Positions 37,272-48,371 of a DNA stretch of 64,000 bases are shown piece by piece. Made by a program: the position numbers and the translations under genes. The notes under the pieces were generated by a model, which made no database searches, was not told the origin of the DNA, and worked only from the letters and a program-made list of their open reading frames with translations. The stretch is from Planctomycetia bacterium (GTDB lineage: Bacteria; Planctomycetota; Planctomycetia; Pirellulales; JACPPG01): assembly GCA_016191115.1 (NCBI GenBank), contig JACPPG010000027.1:32563-96562 (forward strand), given 5' to 3'. How positions within the stretch are numbered: the first letter of the stretch is position 1; the number at the start of each line of letters is the position of its first letter.

Positions 37272-38159
37272 ATGGCCAAGGCACGAGCCCTCGACAAACG
37301 CCGCAAGTCGATCCGCAACATCCGCAAGATCACGCGGACGATGGAGCTGATCGCCACCGCGCGATTCAAAAAGGCGATGGACCGCGCGAGCGCCGCCACG
37401 GCCTACACGAATCGAATCACAGCCCTGGTGGCCGAGCTGGCCACGGCCGGTCTGGAGGTCAGCCATCCGCTCCTGGTGGCCCGTAACGAGACGAAATCGG
37501 CGGCACTATTGGTGCTGACGGGCAATCGCGGCTTGTGCGGCGGCTACAACTCGAACGTCATTCGCATGGCCCTCGTGCGGTGGAAAGAGTTGCAGGAAAC
37601 CGTGCCGAGCGCGCGGCTGGAGCTCTCCGGCAAACGGGGCATCTCGGCCTTCAAGTATCGGCACATCGCCGCCGAGCGGACCTTCACGCAGTTCGAGGAC
37701 AAGGTCCGTTTCGACGAGGTCGACGAATTGGCCGGTGGCTACCTGGAGGACTACATCACCGGCCGTCTCGACCGCCTCGACGTGGCTTACACCAAGTTCG
37801 ACAGCATTGCCCGCCAGGCGGCCGTGGTCGAGACCCTGTTGCCGCTGGGCTCGCTCGGCGGTACGGACGTGACGGCGGACACGGCCAAACGCGTCGGCCC
37901 GCAGTACGAGTTCCTGCCGTCGGCCGAGAGCATCCTGGAAGAGGTCGTGCCGACGAGCTTCAAGGTAAAGTTGTTCAAGTGTTTTCTGGACGCGGCCGTC
38001 AGCGAGCAGGTCGCCCGCATGGTCGCCATGAAAGCGGCCACGGAAAACGCCGACAAGATCATCAAGCACCTGACAATGACCTACAATCGTGCCCGACAGT
38101 CGCAGATCACCGGCGAGATCATGGAAGTGCTGGGCGGCGTCGAGGCGTTGAAAGGATAG
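37272..38159 (+). CDS. atpG: ATP synthase F1 subunit gamma
   Basis: Central rotor shaft, 295 aa. The N-terminal helix is MAKARALDKRRKSIRNIRKITRTMELIATARFKKA, the middle reads LVLTGNRGLCGGYNSNVIR, and the C-terminal helix is ARMVAMKAATENADKIIKHLTMTYNRARQSQITGEIMEVLGGVEAL, containing the gamma signature. Start ATG 37272 comes right after the repeat copy. Confidence 0.96.
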   Translation: MAKARALDKRRKSIRNIRKITRTMELIATARFKKAMDRASAATAYTNRITALVAELATAGLEVSHPLLVARNETKSAALLVLTGNRGLCGGYNSNVIRMALVRWKELQETVPSARLELSGKRGISAFKYRHIAAERTFTQFEDKVRFDEVDELAGGYLEDYITGRLDRLDVAYTKFDSIARQAAVVETLLPLGSLGGTDVTADTAKRVGPQYEFLPSAESILEEVVPTSFKVKLFKCFLDAAVSEQVARMVAMKAATENADKIIKHLTMTYNRARQSQITGEIMEVLGGVEALKG

Positions 38160-38165
38160 AGGAGG

Positions 38166-39779
<1,614 letters not shown>

Positions 39780-39802
39780 GAGCGTTCGAGCTCCCGGTTT
39801 AG

Positions 39803-39822
39803 CCCCCGCGGCCACGCGGGGG
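39803..39822. terminator. GC-rich hairpin between atpD and atpC
   Basis: CCCCCGCG-GCCA-CGCGGGGG, a perfect 8-bp stem with a four-base loop, 24 bp after the atpD stop. There is no T tract. It may attenuate atpC or define a processed 3' end (inference). Confidence 0.4.
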
Positions 39823-39919
39823 GATTCCCTTATCGACGCACCAGCATGCGAAAGAACGCCCGATGGCCGAGCAACATCCCGAACACGCAGGAGGGCGGCA
39901 TGGCAGTGCCGTAGCAGGC

Positions 39920-40327
39920 ATGGCCGATCGCTTCCTCTCGTGCATCGTTGTTACGCCCGAGGCGACCGTGCGGGAGACACCCGCCCAATTCGTCGTCCTC
40001 CCCCTGTACGACGGCGAGATCGGCATCGCCCCCGGCCACAGCGCGATGATCGGCCGGCTGGGATACGGTGAGATGCGGATTTCGCAAGGGGGCCGGACCG
40101 ACCGCTACTACGTCGACGGCGGCTTCGTGCAGGTGTCGGGCAATATCGTCTCGGTGCTGACCAATCGCGCCGTGCCCGCCACACAGCTTAACGCGCAAGC
40201 GGCCGCCGATCAGTTGGAGGCGGCCCGCCGCCGGCCCGCCCACTCGCCCGAACTCTTGGCCATTCGCGAGCGTCAGCAGCTTCAAGCCCGCGCCCAGTTG
40301 CGCGTGGCGGCCAAGGCCCGTTCGTAG
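39920..40327 (+). CDS. atpC: ATP synthase F1 subunit epsilon
   Basis: Rotor subunit that regulates F1, 135 aa from ATG 39920 (MADRFLSCIVVTPEATVRET). The beta-sandwich signature is LYDGEIGIAPGHSAMIGRLGYGEMRI and YYVDGGFVQVSGNIVSVLTNRAVPA. The C-terminal helical pair is Arg/Gln/Ala-rich. An ATG at 39863 would add 19 residues of low family likeness. The TAG stop (40325-40327) lies inside the arm of a TAGGGTGC repeat. Confidence 0.92.
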   Translation: MADRFLSCIVVTPEATVRETPAQFVVLPLYDGEIGIAPGHSAMIGRLGYGEMRISQGGRTDRYYVDGGFVQVSGNIVSVLTNRAVPATQLNAQAAADQLEAARRRPAHSPELLAIRERQQLQARAQLRVAAKARS

Positions 40328-40402
40328 GGTGCCCTGCGGGCACCGCACAAGAGTTGGGTTCGGGGTCCGCCACGAAGCGACGGTGCCCACAGGGCACCCT
40401 AC
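40324..40402. repeat. TAGGGTGC inverted repeat, copy 2
   Basis: GTAGGGTGCCCTGCGGGCAC (from 40324) faces GTGCCCACAGGGCACCCTAC (to 40402): 22-bp arms with one mismatch, 35-bp loop. It overlaps the atpC stop codon and could act as the operon's 3' stem-loop. Related copies at 783-913 and near 34923. Confidence 0.85.
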
Positions 40403-40861
40403 GAAAAGCGCACGATCGCGTCCCTTCGCGGTTCCGGCGGCTTTTCATTCGACTCCGATTCACCGTGCGTGGCCGCCGCTGCCGAAAGTATTTGAAGGAA
40501 GCCCCCCCTGTCACATCGTCACCGCTCAAGAGCGCATGCGACTCTCCGAACCGACGCCCCTTGCCCTCGCGCGACCGGCATCCCGCCCGGTTGCCGGTGG
40601 GGTAGTCGAAATCTCCTTGCTGCTGGGGCCCCACAGAGCTTCGATCCTCGGCGACGCGCAATGCGACCAGCTCGAGCGATCGCTGCGGCGGCTTGTAACG
40701 GTCCTCGTCCGGCGGGCCAGCAGGCTACACCGCGGCTGTTGACTGCCCGTGTCACGGCTTGACCGACCAGGGGCAAGCCGTGCTCTTCAAGTGACGGGCG
40801 CCCGATTTCGACATTCCGGCCAACTTCGCACGGCTTCTGCGAAACCGTGGCACAGGCGAAT
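40403..40861. other. Spacer after the atp cluster
   Basis: About 460 bp. Apart from the weak small frame at 40536-40742 I see no gene. The convergent permease gene ends at 40862. Confidence 0.4.
40536..40742 (+). CDS. Possible small protein, unknown
   Basis: 68-aa frame starting MRLSEPTPLALARPASRPVAGG, then VEISLLLGPHRASILGDAQCDQLERSLRRLVTVLVRRA. The second half has an amphipathic, helix-like pattern. An AAGAG lies just upstream of the ATG. No family recognised, and it may be a chance frame. Confidence 0.3.
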   Translation: MRLSEPTPLALARPASRPVAGGVVEISLLLGPHRASILGDAQCDQLERSLRRLVTVLVRRASRLHRGC

Positions 40862-42664
40862 TCAACCTGCGGTCGGGTCGCCAGGTGTGGCGGTCAAGGC
40901 GCCGTCCTGCGGTCGCGGCGGACCCGGTTCGCTGGGCCACAGCGAACTAAGGCGGCGGGGCCGGCCCACCAGGTCGTCGAAGCTGCCGATGGTGACGGCC
41001 GTCATCACCAGGCCCAGCACCACGTAGCCGGCCATGCCGAAGAACCAGACTACGGCAAATCGCATCTCTTCCTTCCCGATCTGCCGCGCAATCCCATACG
41101 GATCGAGGAAATAGGCGATCCAAGCGAAGTTTGGCACGAAGAATAAAAAGGGGATGCACGGCGCGAGAATGATCTCCTCCCCTCCTCCTCCTCCCACGCC
41201 GAACATCATCGGGGCGCAGCACAGAAGGTAGCCGCCTCCCAGGAACGTGCCCACCGCCACGGTGGCCGAGATGGCGCGGATGCTCGTCTTGCACCATAGC
41301 GAGAACCAGGCGCCCAGGGCGCTAATCGCTAACGCGATGACGGCGAAGACGGTCAATAGCACCGGCACAACGAGCAGGATGGCCGGCTCAAACAGAGCGG
41401 CCAGTCCCCACAGAATCGCCAGGGGCAGGCCGATCCAGCGGACCGAGTAGATGCTGCCGGCCATCTTCGCCCAGATGATCTCGGCGGCCGAAAGGGGCGT
41501 GCTTACAAGCGTCGCCCAACTGTCCCGCTCCTTCTCGGCGGCGATCGATCCGGCCGCCCGCGTCCCGACGCCCAGCAGGGCGGCGCATTCGAGCACCGTG
41601 CCCATCCAGGCGACGTACAAGAAGAGTTCCTCGTTCAGGCGCGGATGGGGGGAATAGAAAGCGATCAAGATCGCCCGCACGACGGCCGCGCCAAACAACA
41701 GCAACAAGACAATCTGTCCGGTCCGCCCCAGATTGACCGCCGCCGTCTCGGCGAACAGTTCCTTCCACAGCATGGGCCGGTTGCCGGGCCGTGGCCGCCA
41801 CGTCCGCCGCGACAGGAACCGCCGCCTGACCGGGGGCGAGGAACCGATCGACTTCCGATAGACCCGCCGCAACGACAGGATCGCCCACGTCAAGACAACC
41901 GTCGAGAATGCGGCATACACAGCCGCGAACGCCGCGACGTGGACCCACGGTGGCTTCGTTGTGCCGAACATCGGCCGCCCGAACACCACCATTCCGACGG
42001 CCGTGAGCGGATTAGCCCAAAAGAGCGCTCCGCCCACGAGCGGCAGCCAGGCCAGCCAATCCCAGACGCTTCCTTGCAGCGAAAACAGAAGGGGAGGAAT
42101 GACCAGAAAGGCGAACAAAAACACATACGTGCGGATCACCGCGTCCCGCCCGCGTTTGGCCCACACGCTCGTGCCGATCGACAGGGCGGCGACGGCCACC
42201 AGCGTCGCCAGCGTGACCACGAACGCCGTCAGTAGCGCCTCGAAGCCGATGCCGCCCAGTAGCATGGCCAGGGCCAGGATCGGCAGCCCCACGAGCAGCA
42301 TCGCCGCCACGTGGACCGTCCGCCCTAGGAACTTCGACATCACGATCTCGGCGCTGGTGAGCGTGCTGGCGAGCAGGTACTCGATCGTGCGCCGCTCGCG
42401 CTCCTGGGCGATCGTTCCGGCGATCATGGCCGGCGCCACGAACAGAACCGCGATCACTTGCGCAAAGGCGAACGTGGTGAAGAATGCGGCCGAAAACTCG
42501 GCCACGGCCTGTCTGGTCGTGTCACCCCAGCGCAAGGGCGAGGAGCTGTACGCCGACCACATCACCAACAGCAGGATCGCCGCGTACAGCGCGCGCAGCA
42601 CGAAGTACCGCAGCCGGCGCGCGCCGGTCACGAGCTCCAGGGTGACGATGGGCCCGAAAAACAT
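40862..42664 (-). CDS. ABC-2 type permease with internal duplication
   Basis: 600-aa inner-membrane protein with about twelve hydrophobic segments in two halves. Each half carries the same signature: AQERERRTIEYLLASTLTSAEIVMSK in the first and AAEKERDSWATLVSTPLSAAEIIWAK in the second. This indicates fusion of two ABC-2 permease units in one chain. It should pair with an ATPase to export a lipid, polymer or other substrate, but none is adjacent. Start ATG 42664 (MFFGPIVTLELVTGARRLRY). The product may instead be a Gld/NosY-like permease whose ATPase is elsewhere. Confidence 0.85.
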   Translation of the reverse strand: MFFGPIVTLELVTGARRLRYFVLRALYAAILLLVMWSAYSSSPLRWGDTTRQAVAEFSAAFFTTFAFAQVIAVLFVAPAMIAGTIAQERERRTIEYLLASTLTSAEIVMSKFLGRTVHVAAMLLVGLPILALAMLLGGIGFEALLTAFVVTLATLVAVAALSIGTSVWAKRGRDAVIRTYVFLFAFLVIPPLLFSLQGSVWDWLAWLPLVGGALFWANPLTAVGMVVFGRPMFGTTKPPWVHVAAFAAVYAAFSTVVLTWAILSLRRVYRKSIGSSPPVRRRFLSRRTWRPRPGNRPMLWKELFAETAAVNLGRTGQIVLLLLFGAAVVRAILIAFYSPHPRLNEELFLYVAWMGTVLECAALLGVGTRAAGSIAAEKERDSWATLVSTPLSAAEIIWAKMAGSIYSVRWIGLPLAILWGLAALFEPAILLVVPVLLTVFAVIALAISALGAWFSLWCKTSIRAISATVAVGTFLGGGYLLCCAPMMFGVGGGGGEEIILAPCIPFLFFVPNFAWIAYFLDPYGIARQIGKEEMRFAVVWFFGMAGYVVLGLVMTAVTIGSFDDLVGRPRRLSSLWPSEPGPPRPQDGALTATPGDPTAG

Positions 42665-42784
42665 AGTGCTGTGCCCCCGCCGCCGTCCCAACGGGAGGCG
42701 ATGTTCCGGTCAGTCAGAATCGCTCCACAGCCTACTGGTTGCGCCGCGGCGAGAGAAGCTCAGCGGCGTGCCCTGCATGCAATC

Positions 42785-43395
42785 GGGCGTAAGAACGGGT
42801 TCGTGGTTTGCGGGTGGGGTGGTATTGTTTGGTTCGTCGCGTTTGGTGCGGCTTTGGTTTCCAAGTCCAAGGAGGGACGGGAGATGGCTGGCGAAGGACG
42901 CAGCGAGCCGAAGCGGCGTGAGATCGAGGAGTTGGCGCGGGCGTGGGGTCAATTGTTGGCGCGCGAGGCGTTTCCCGAGGGCGTTGGGCTCGACACCGAC
43001 TTGTTCACGATGGAGGAACTTGCTGTCACCGCTGCCAAGGCATTAGTGCGCGGCGCGGTGCAGACGATGACCGGCGATCAGACCGAAACGCTGGACGCAC
43101 AGCGCGCTTGCCCAAGCCGCGGCAAGGTGTGCCGGCTTTGATGGACGCGGCGTCGGCAGAGGAGGCCCCTACGGCGCTCGTCAAACAGATCAGCAAACGG
43201 GTCCAGGGGACCGAAAAATCCTGGGACGACGGACCCCGCGGCGAAGCCATCCTGCAAATCCGAGCCGCCGTTATCTCCCAAGACGACCGACTACCACGAT
43301 TCCTGAAAAATCGCCCCATCTCTCCCCACTCATCACGTTGCCGACGCTCAATCCTCAGAACCACAACCTAAAACCACGAACGTGTTCTTACGCCC
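42785..43395 (+). mobile_element. Remnant ISKra4-family insertion sequence, internally deleted
   Basis: 611 bp bounded by ~25-bp terminal inverted repeats starting GGGCGTAAGAAC at the left end (42785) and ending GTTCTTACGCCC at the right (43395), with two mismatches within the first 25. Inside are only the N- and C-terminal pieces of an ISKra4-type transposase. GGG termini are usual for ISKra4. The transposase's middle, where the catalytic residues would be, is missing, so it can only move in trans. The CAGG-ended element B starts at the very next base. Confidence 0.75.
42884..43371 (+). pseudogene. ISKra4-type transposase, N- and C-terminal fragments fused out of frame
   Basis: The first frame (42884-43141) reads MAGEGRSEPKRREIEELARA ... 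EGVGLDTDLFTMEELAVTAAKAL ... ACPSRGKVC, like the ISKra4 N-terminus, where I would expect CPxCGKxC (one Cys is Arg here). The second frame (43141-43371) reads ALVKQISKRVQGTEKSWDDG and EAILQIRAAVISQDDRLPRF, like the family's C-terminus. The central several hundred residues are absent and the two parts meet at a TGATG in different frames. Non-functional. Family assignment rests on my memory of the motifs. Confidence 0.7.
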
Positions 43396-43519
43396 CAGGA
43401 GAACTGCAAAGTTCGGGGAGAGGGGGTCAGGCACATTTTTCGGCCGAAGGTCCGTCGGAAGGATTGAAGACCGCGTGTGCCGAAGAATGAGCCAGACCCC
43501 GGACTTTGCAGTTCTCCTG
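43396..43519. mobile_element. CAGG-ended MITE family B
   Basis: 124 bp with perfect terminal repeats CAGGAGAACTGCAAAGT and ACTTTGCAGTTCTCCTG, extending outward to 23 bp by chance or design (ACGCCCC / GGGGCGT). Internally GGGGTCAGGCACATTTTTC is mirrored by GAATGAGCCAGACCCC, so it folds into a long hairpin. It is directly next to the ISKra4 remnant. Much of its sequence reappears in the hybrid at 52973-53195. A clean target duplication is not visible here. Confidence 0.75.
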
Positions 43520-43739
43520 GGGCGTTCCAACGCCAATATGCCAACCTCCGGTGCGCAAGGCTTCTTGGGCCGCCGGCGGCTCGGGTCGCGGCACTTCCGC
43601 ACGCCGCACGTCCTGCCCAGCCGGCAAATGTTCCGCAGCCATGCCGCACGGCATCCCCTTCATGGCGCTCGCGGCGCCACGCCGATGTCACTTCGGGGTT
43701 TTACACGTCGCCCGTTGCAGAACAAGGAACACCCGTATC

Positions 43740-43898
43740 GTGACCGAGCCGGAGCCAGAGGTGGCAATCGAGTCGATCCGCGAACTGGAGCAGAGTCAGG
43801 ATGACCTGCTTCGCGAGCTGGAGTTCTTGGCGCTGCGGATCGAGCGCGTGGTGAACGAATACGCCCAGAATCCAGCGACCGAGCGAAAGGCGGCTTGA
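43740..43898 (+). CDS. Small coiled-coil-like protein
   Basis: 52-aa product beginning VTEPEPEVAIESIRELEQSQ and continuing with a heptad-like DDLLRELEFLALRIERVVNEYAQ. The acidic, helical composition looks like a genuine small protein. It resembles short planctomycete proteins that I cannot name. GTG start at 43740; the open frame extends upstream without protein-like sequence. It converges with the sigma-54 activator gene. Confidence 0.55.
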   Translation: MTEPEPEVAIESIRELEQSQDDLLRELEFLALRIERVVNEYAQNPATERKAA

Positions 43899-43925
43899 GT
43901 CCGGCCCCCAAAGCCGCACCACGGC

Positions 43926-44921
<996 letters not shown>

Positions 44922-45708
44922 TGTTGCAAAGCCTCAGGCGCCCAAAGAGCGGCAACTGTTCCAAACAGGCTGCGGCAATGAGCGCTCGTGTGTCGACGGT
45001 CGGATCGCGTGCGTGCGAATCAACCGTGTTTCATTCAGGTCATTAGCGTTCCCTGGTGCACTTCGTAGCGGTCCATGCCGCATCCACGCTCCAACGAGGA
45101 GACGTGGTCATAACCCACCTGGAGGATAAGCCATCCACCCTAGGGCGGCGTCCCGGCTCCCGACGCCCCCCTTCCCTGTCCGCGTATCTCTCACATGTTA
45201 ATCACAATCTGCAAGAAAGGCAAACCTTACCACAAGTCGGCCGGGGCTGCCTACAGCGAATCGCGCGCCGTGCGGATCATTGCCTGCCGACCCGCCGCGG
45301 CTTGTGCCAAAAACCATTGCACCACAAGGACTTTCGGTTGAGATTGGCCGTAAGGCTGGCGGTGGAGACGACCTGACAAAGTGGCGCGGGGGCAGCCGAC
45401 CTGCCTCATTTCACCGCATTTCGAGGCCATGGCTGCCTTGGTTCGACGAGGGAAGCCATTGTTCTGCAGAGCTTGCCCTGCATTGGGATTCGCCAGCCGA
45501 CCGAGCAACTCGCGCGTTCGCGTCGCAGGAAATGCACAGAGGACTTAGCTCCATGAGATCTCGGAGGAGGTGCCTTCCAGCAGAGCCGGCTCGCGCGAGC
45601 GATCGGGCATCGTCGCCCCGCAACACCGCGCCCAAGATGCTAAGTCGCGGGAGGCGCTGACGATTCTTTCCTGGCTGCGGTTGGCGACTGCCGATATCGT
45701 GGTCGTTT
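44922..45708. other. Spacer between the sigma-54 activator and the APC transporter
   Basis: About 790 bp between divergent genes. A frame on the minus strand at 45251-45508 is not protein-like to me. I saw no repeat with clear arms and no sigma-54 -24/-12 pair. The content is otherwise unexplained. Confidence 0.35.
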
Positions 45709-47115
45709 ATGAACCACGACGACGGCGTCCGCGGCGCGCCGACAGCAGAGGCAAGGCTGACGCCGGTGCTGGGCCTGTTCTCGGCGACGGCTGTGATCGT
45801 CGGCGGAGTCATCGGCTCCGGCGTCTTCTTGAAACCCAGCCAGGTCGCGGCCGCCACCGGCGGCTACGTCGGTTTGATCCTTACGCTTTGGATCGCCTGC
45901 GGCCTGGTCAACCTGTGCGGAGCGCTGGCGCTCGCCGAACTGTCGGCCATGATGCCCCGCGCCGGCGGCACTTACGTCTTCCTGCGCGAAGCGTACGGAT
46001 CGCTGTGGGCTTTTGCCTGGGCGTGGGCCGAATTCTGCGTCATCCGCAGCGGCAGCATTGCTTCGCTCGCCGCCGCGATGGCGATCACACTCGAGGAGTT
46101 GGCCCGCGCCGCCGCGAGGCCGCTCTTACCCGGCATGGATCGCGTCATTGCCATCGGCAGCATTCTCGCGCTGGCCAGTATCAACATCGTGGGAACCCGG
46201 TGGGGCGGCGCAGTGCAGAACGTGACGACGGTCATCAAGGTGGCCTTCGTCGCATTTCTGGCCGCGCTGCCGTTCGTGGCCATAGGATCGCAGCCGATCG
46301 ATCTGGCGCCGCTGTGGCCCGCCTCGCTCAAGGCAGGACTGTTGGCCACGATCGGCAGCGCCATCTCGGCCATCATGTGGGCGTACGACGGCTGGGCGCA
46401 ACTGCCCGTCGTAGCGGAAGAGGTAAGGCACCCGGAGCGGAACGTTCCGCGGGCCCTGATCACGGGGTTGCTGCTGCTGATCGTGCTCTATGCGGGCGCG
46501 AACCTGGCCTACCACCTGACGCTGCCGTCGTCCGAGATTGCCACGGCCAAGGCGACGGCCGTCACGGCGGCGGAGAAGCTGATCCCGAATTTTGGCGGCA
46601 AGTTGACCCTGGCGATGCTGGTGGTGTCGGTATTCGGAGCGCAAAACACCAACATCCTGGCTGGGCCGCGGGTCGTGTTCGCGGTTGCCCGGGACCATCG
46701 TTTCCTGGGACCCTTACGGCGCGTTGACCCGCGCTTTGGGACGCCGGCGTTGGCGATCGCGGCGCTGTCGGCGTGGTCGATCGTGCTTGTGCTGGCAGGC
46801 GATCTATATCCCGATCCGAAGAAGCGGCTGTACGACGTGCTGACCGACTATTGCATCTTCGGCGCCGCGTTATTCTACATGGCGGCCGTGTTCGCGGTGT
46901 TCGTGCTGCGGCGCCGCCGGCCCGACGCGCCCCGACCTTATCGCGCCTGGGGTTATCCAGCGCTCCCGGCCGTGTTCCTCGTGGCGTACGTCTTCGTGCT
47001 GGCGAGCATGTTCTGGGCCAACAAGGTCGAGTGCACCAGCGGCCTCTTGCTGATCGGCCTGGGAATGGCGGTCTACAGCGTGATCGCTCGGGCGGAGAAG
47101 AAGGGGCCGCCGTGA
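45709..47115 (+). CDS. APC-family amino acid permease
   Basis: 468-aa inner-membrane transporter with about 12 hydrophobic segments. The N-terminal signature is LFSATAVIVGGVIGSGVFLKPSQVAAAT, the GSGIF-like motif of APC helix 1. ALALAELSAMMPRAGGTYVFLREAYG in helices 2-3 follows, then AIMWAYDGWAQLPVVAEEVRHPERNVPRALITG, the helix-6 region. It resembles LAT/YhdG-type exchangers. The C-terminus carries two more segments around residue 430. Substrate unknown, most likely an amino acid. Start ATG 45709 (MNHDDGVRGAPTAEAR). Confidence 0.92.
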   Translation: MNHDDGVRGAPTAEARLTPVLGLFSATAVIVGGVIGSGVFLKPSQVAAATGGYVGLILTLWIACGLVNLCGALALAELSAMMPRAGGTYVFLREAYGSLWAFAWAWAEFCVIRSGSIASLAAAMAITLEELARAAARPLLPGMDRVIAIGSILALASINIVGTRWGGAVQNVTTVIKVAFVAFLAALPFVAIGSQPIDLAPLWPASLKAGLLATIGSAISAIMWAYDGWAQLPVVAEEVRHPERNVPRALITGLLLLIVLYAGANLAYHLTLPSSEIATAKATAVTAAEKLIPNFGGKLTLAMLVVSVFGAQNTNILAGPRVVFAVARDHRFLGPLRRVDPRFGTPALAIAALSAWSIVLVLAGDLYPDPKKRLYDVLTDYCIFGAALFYMAAVFAVFVLRRRRPDAPRPYRAWGYPALPAVFLVAYVFVLASMFWANKVECTSGLLLIGLGMAVYSVIARAEKKGPP

Positions 47116-47214
47116 GGTGGCGCCGGACGTCGTCTTGCTTTCGCTCGCCATTGCACCGCACTAGAATCGATGCCCGTTGACGGCAACGCACGCGCTCTTC
47201 GCAGGGCAGCCATC

Positions 47215-48219
47215 ATGTCTACCAAATCCGCCACGATCGTCGCGCTCTCCGAGATGGTGCACGGCCAGGAGGCGGACTTGTTTGTCTTGATGACCGCCAA
47301 AGAGGAGCTGAAGACCCGCGAAGGGAAGCCGTACTTCAAGGTCGGCTTCCGCGACGCGGCGCGCGAGGTCACTTTTCCCATCTGGGGCGATTCGCCGTGG
47401 GCCGAGGAGTGCCGCCGCCAGTGGACGCCCGGCGCGTACTACAAGCTCCGCGCGGTCTATCGCGACACGACCTACGGCCCGCAGCTCGACATCCGCAAGA
47501 TCCGCGAAACAGCCGCTACCGACGCCGCCGACGGGTTCGACGCCGGCCTGTTCGTCCCCCAGTCGCGGTTCCCGGCCGAGGCGATGTTCGGCGAGCTATG
47601 CACAACTGCCCGCGAAAACATCAACGATGTGGCACTGTCCGCCCTGGTCCTGTCGATCCTGGAGACGAACCGCGAACGTCTATTGTCGCTGCCGGCCGCC
47701 ACCCGGAATCACCACGCGTACCTGGCCGGCTACCTCGAGCACGTATTGAGCGTCACCAAAACGTGCGTCTATCTGGCCGAGAAGTATGCCGAATACTATC
47801 CCGACATGCAGCCTCCCCTAAACCGCGGCCTGGTCGTGGCCGGAGGCATCCTGCACGACATCGGCAAGCTGCGCGAAATCCAGTGGCAACCTGAAGGGGC
47901 CGCGTACACGGCCGAAGGCCGCCTCATCGGCCACATCCTCCAGGGGCGAGACATCGTCCGCGAGGCCGCCGCCGCGCATCCGATCGACGCGGACCTCCTT
48001 CTCCGGTTGGAGCACATCATCATTTCGCACCAGCGCCTGCCGGAGTGGGGCTCGCCCAAGCCGCCCATGACGCCCGAGGCGTTGCTCGTACACTATGCCG
48101 ACGACGTGGACGCCAAATACAACATGATCTACACCACGCTGCGCGACGACGAGACGCCGGGCCCCCTCACGTCGAAGAAGAATCAGCTCTATCAGCACTT
48201 GTATCGGGGAAAGCAGTAG
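47215..48219 (+). CDS. YhaM-type 3'-5' exoribonuclease (OB-fold plus HD domain)
   Basis: 334-aa protein. An OB-like nucleic-acid-binding N-terminus (residues ~1-100, including ADLFVLMTAKEELKTREGKPYFKVGFRDA) precedes an HD domain (~155-300). Its metal ligands include H in AYLEHVLSV, HD in GILHDIGKL, and H in LEHIIISHQ. This is the domain order of YhaM, a 3'-5' exonuclease acting on RNA and DNA. Start ATG 47215 (MSTKSATIVALSEMVHGQEA). The TAG stop falls inside GCAGTAGGC, the unit of an inverted-repeat family. Confidence 0.85.
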   Translation: MSTKSATIVALSEMVHGQEADLFVLMTAKEELKTREGKPYFKVGFRDAAREVTFPIWGDSPWAEECRRQWTPGAYYKLRAVYRDTTYGPQLDIRKIRETAATDAADGFDAGLFVPQSRFPAEAMFGELCTTARENINDVALSALVLSILETNRERLLSLPAATRNHHAYLAGYLEHVLSVTKTCVYLAEKYAEYYPDMQPPLNRGLVVAGGILHDIGKLREIQWQPEGAAYTAEGRLIGHILQGRDIVREAAAAHPIDADLLLRLEHIIISHQRLPEWGSPKPPMTPEALLVHYADDVDAKYNMIYTTLRDDETPGPLTSKKNQLYQHLYRGKQ

Positions 48220-48236
48220 GCAGGCGGTGGCAGGCG
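48213..48236. repeat. GCAGTAGGCAGGCGG arm at the YhaM stop codon
   Basis: GCAGTAGGCAGGCGGTGGCA from 48213 overlaps the stop codon of the YhaM gene. The same unit recurs at 49300-49313 and in the full inverted repeat 52074-52218. Confidence 0.5.
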
Positions 48237-48371
48237 AAGTGTAGGGGACGTCCGGAAACGGCCGTATGTTCGAGAATGACGCCAGGGGCGTCCCCTGGGC
48301 TTCGCACGTGCTAACTTTGAGCGCCCGAACGCGGGGCCACCTTCCACAAAATGTCTTTCGAGGACCATCTG

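Noticed and set aside
45251..45508. Minus-strand frame in the spacer after the sigma-54 activator
   Set aside because: No recognisable motif, unusual composition and no ribosome site, so I left it out.
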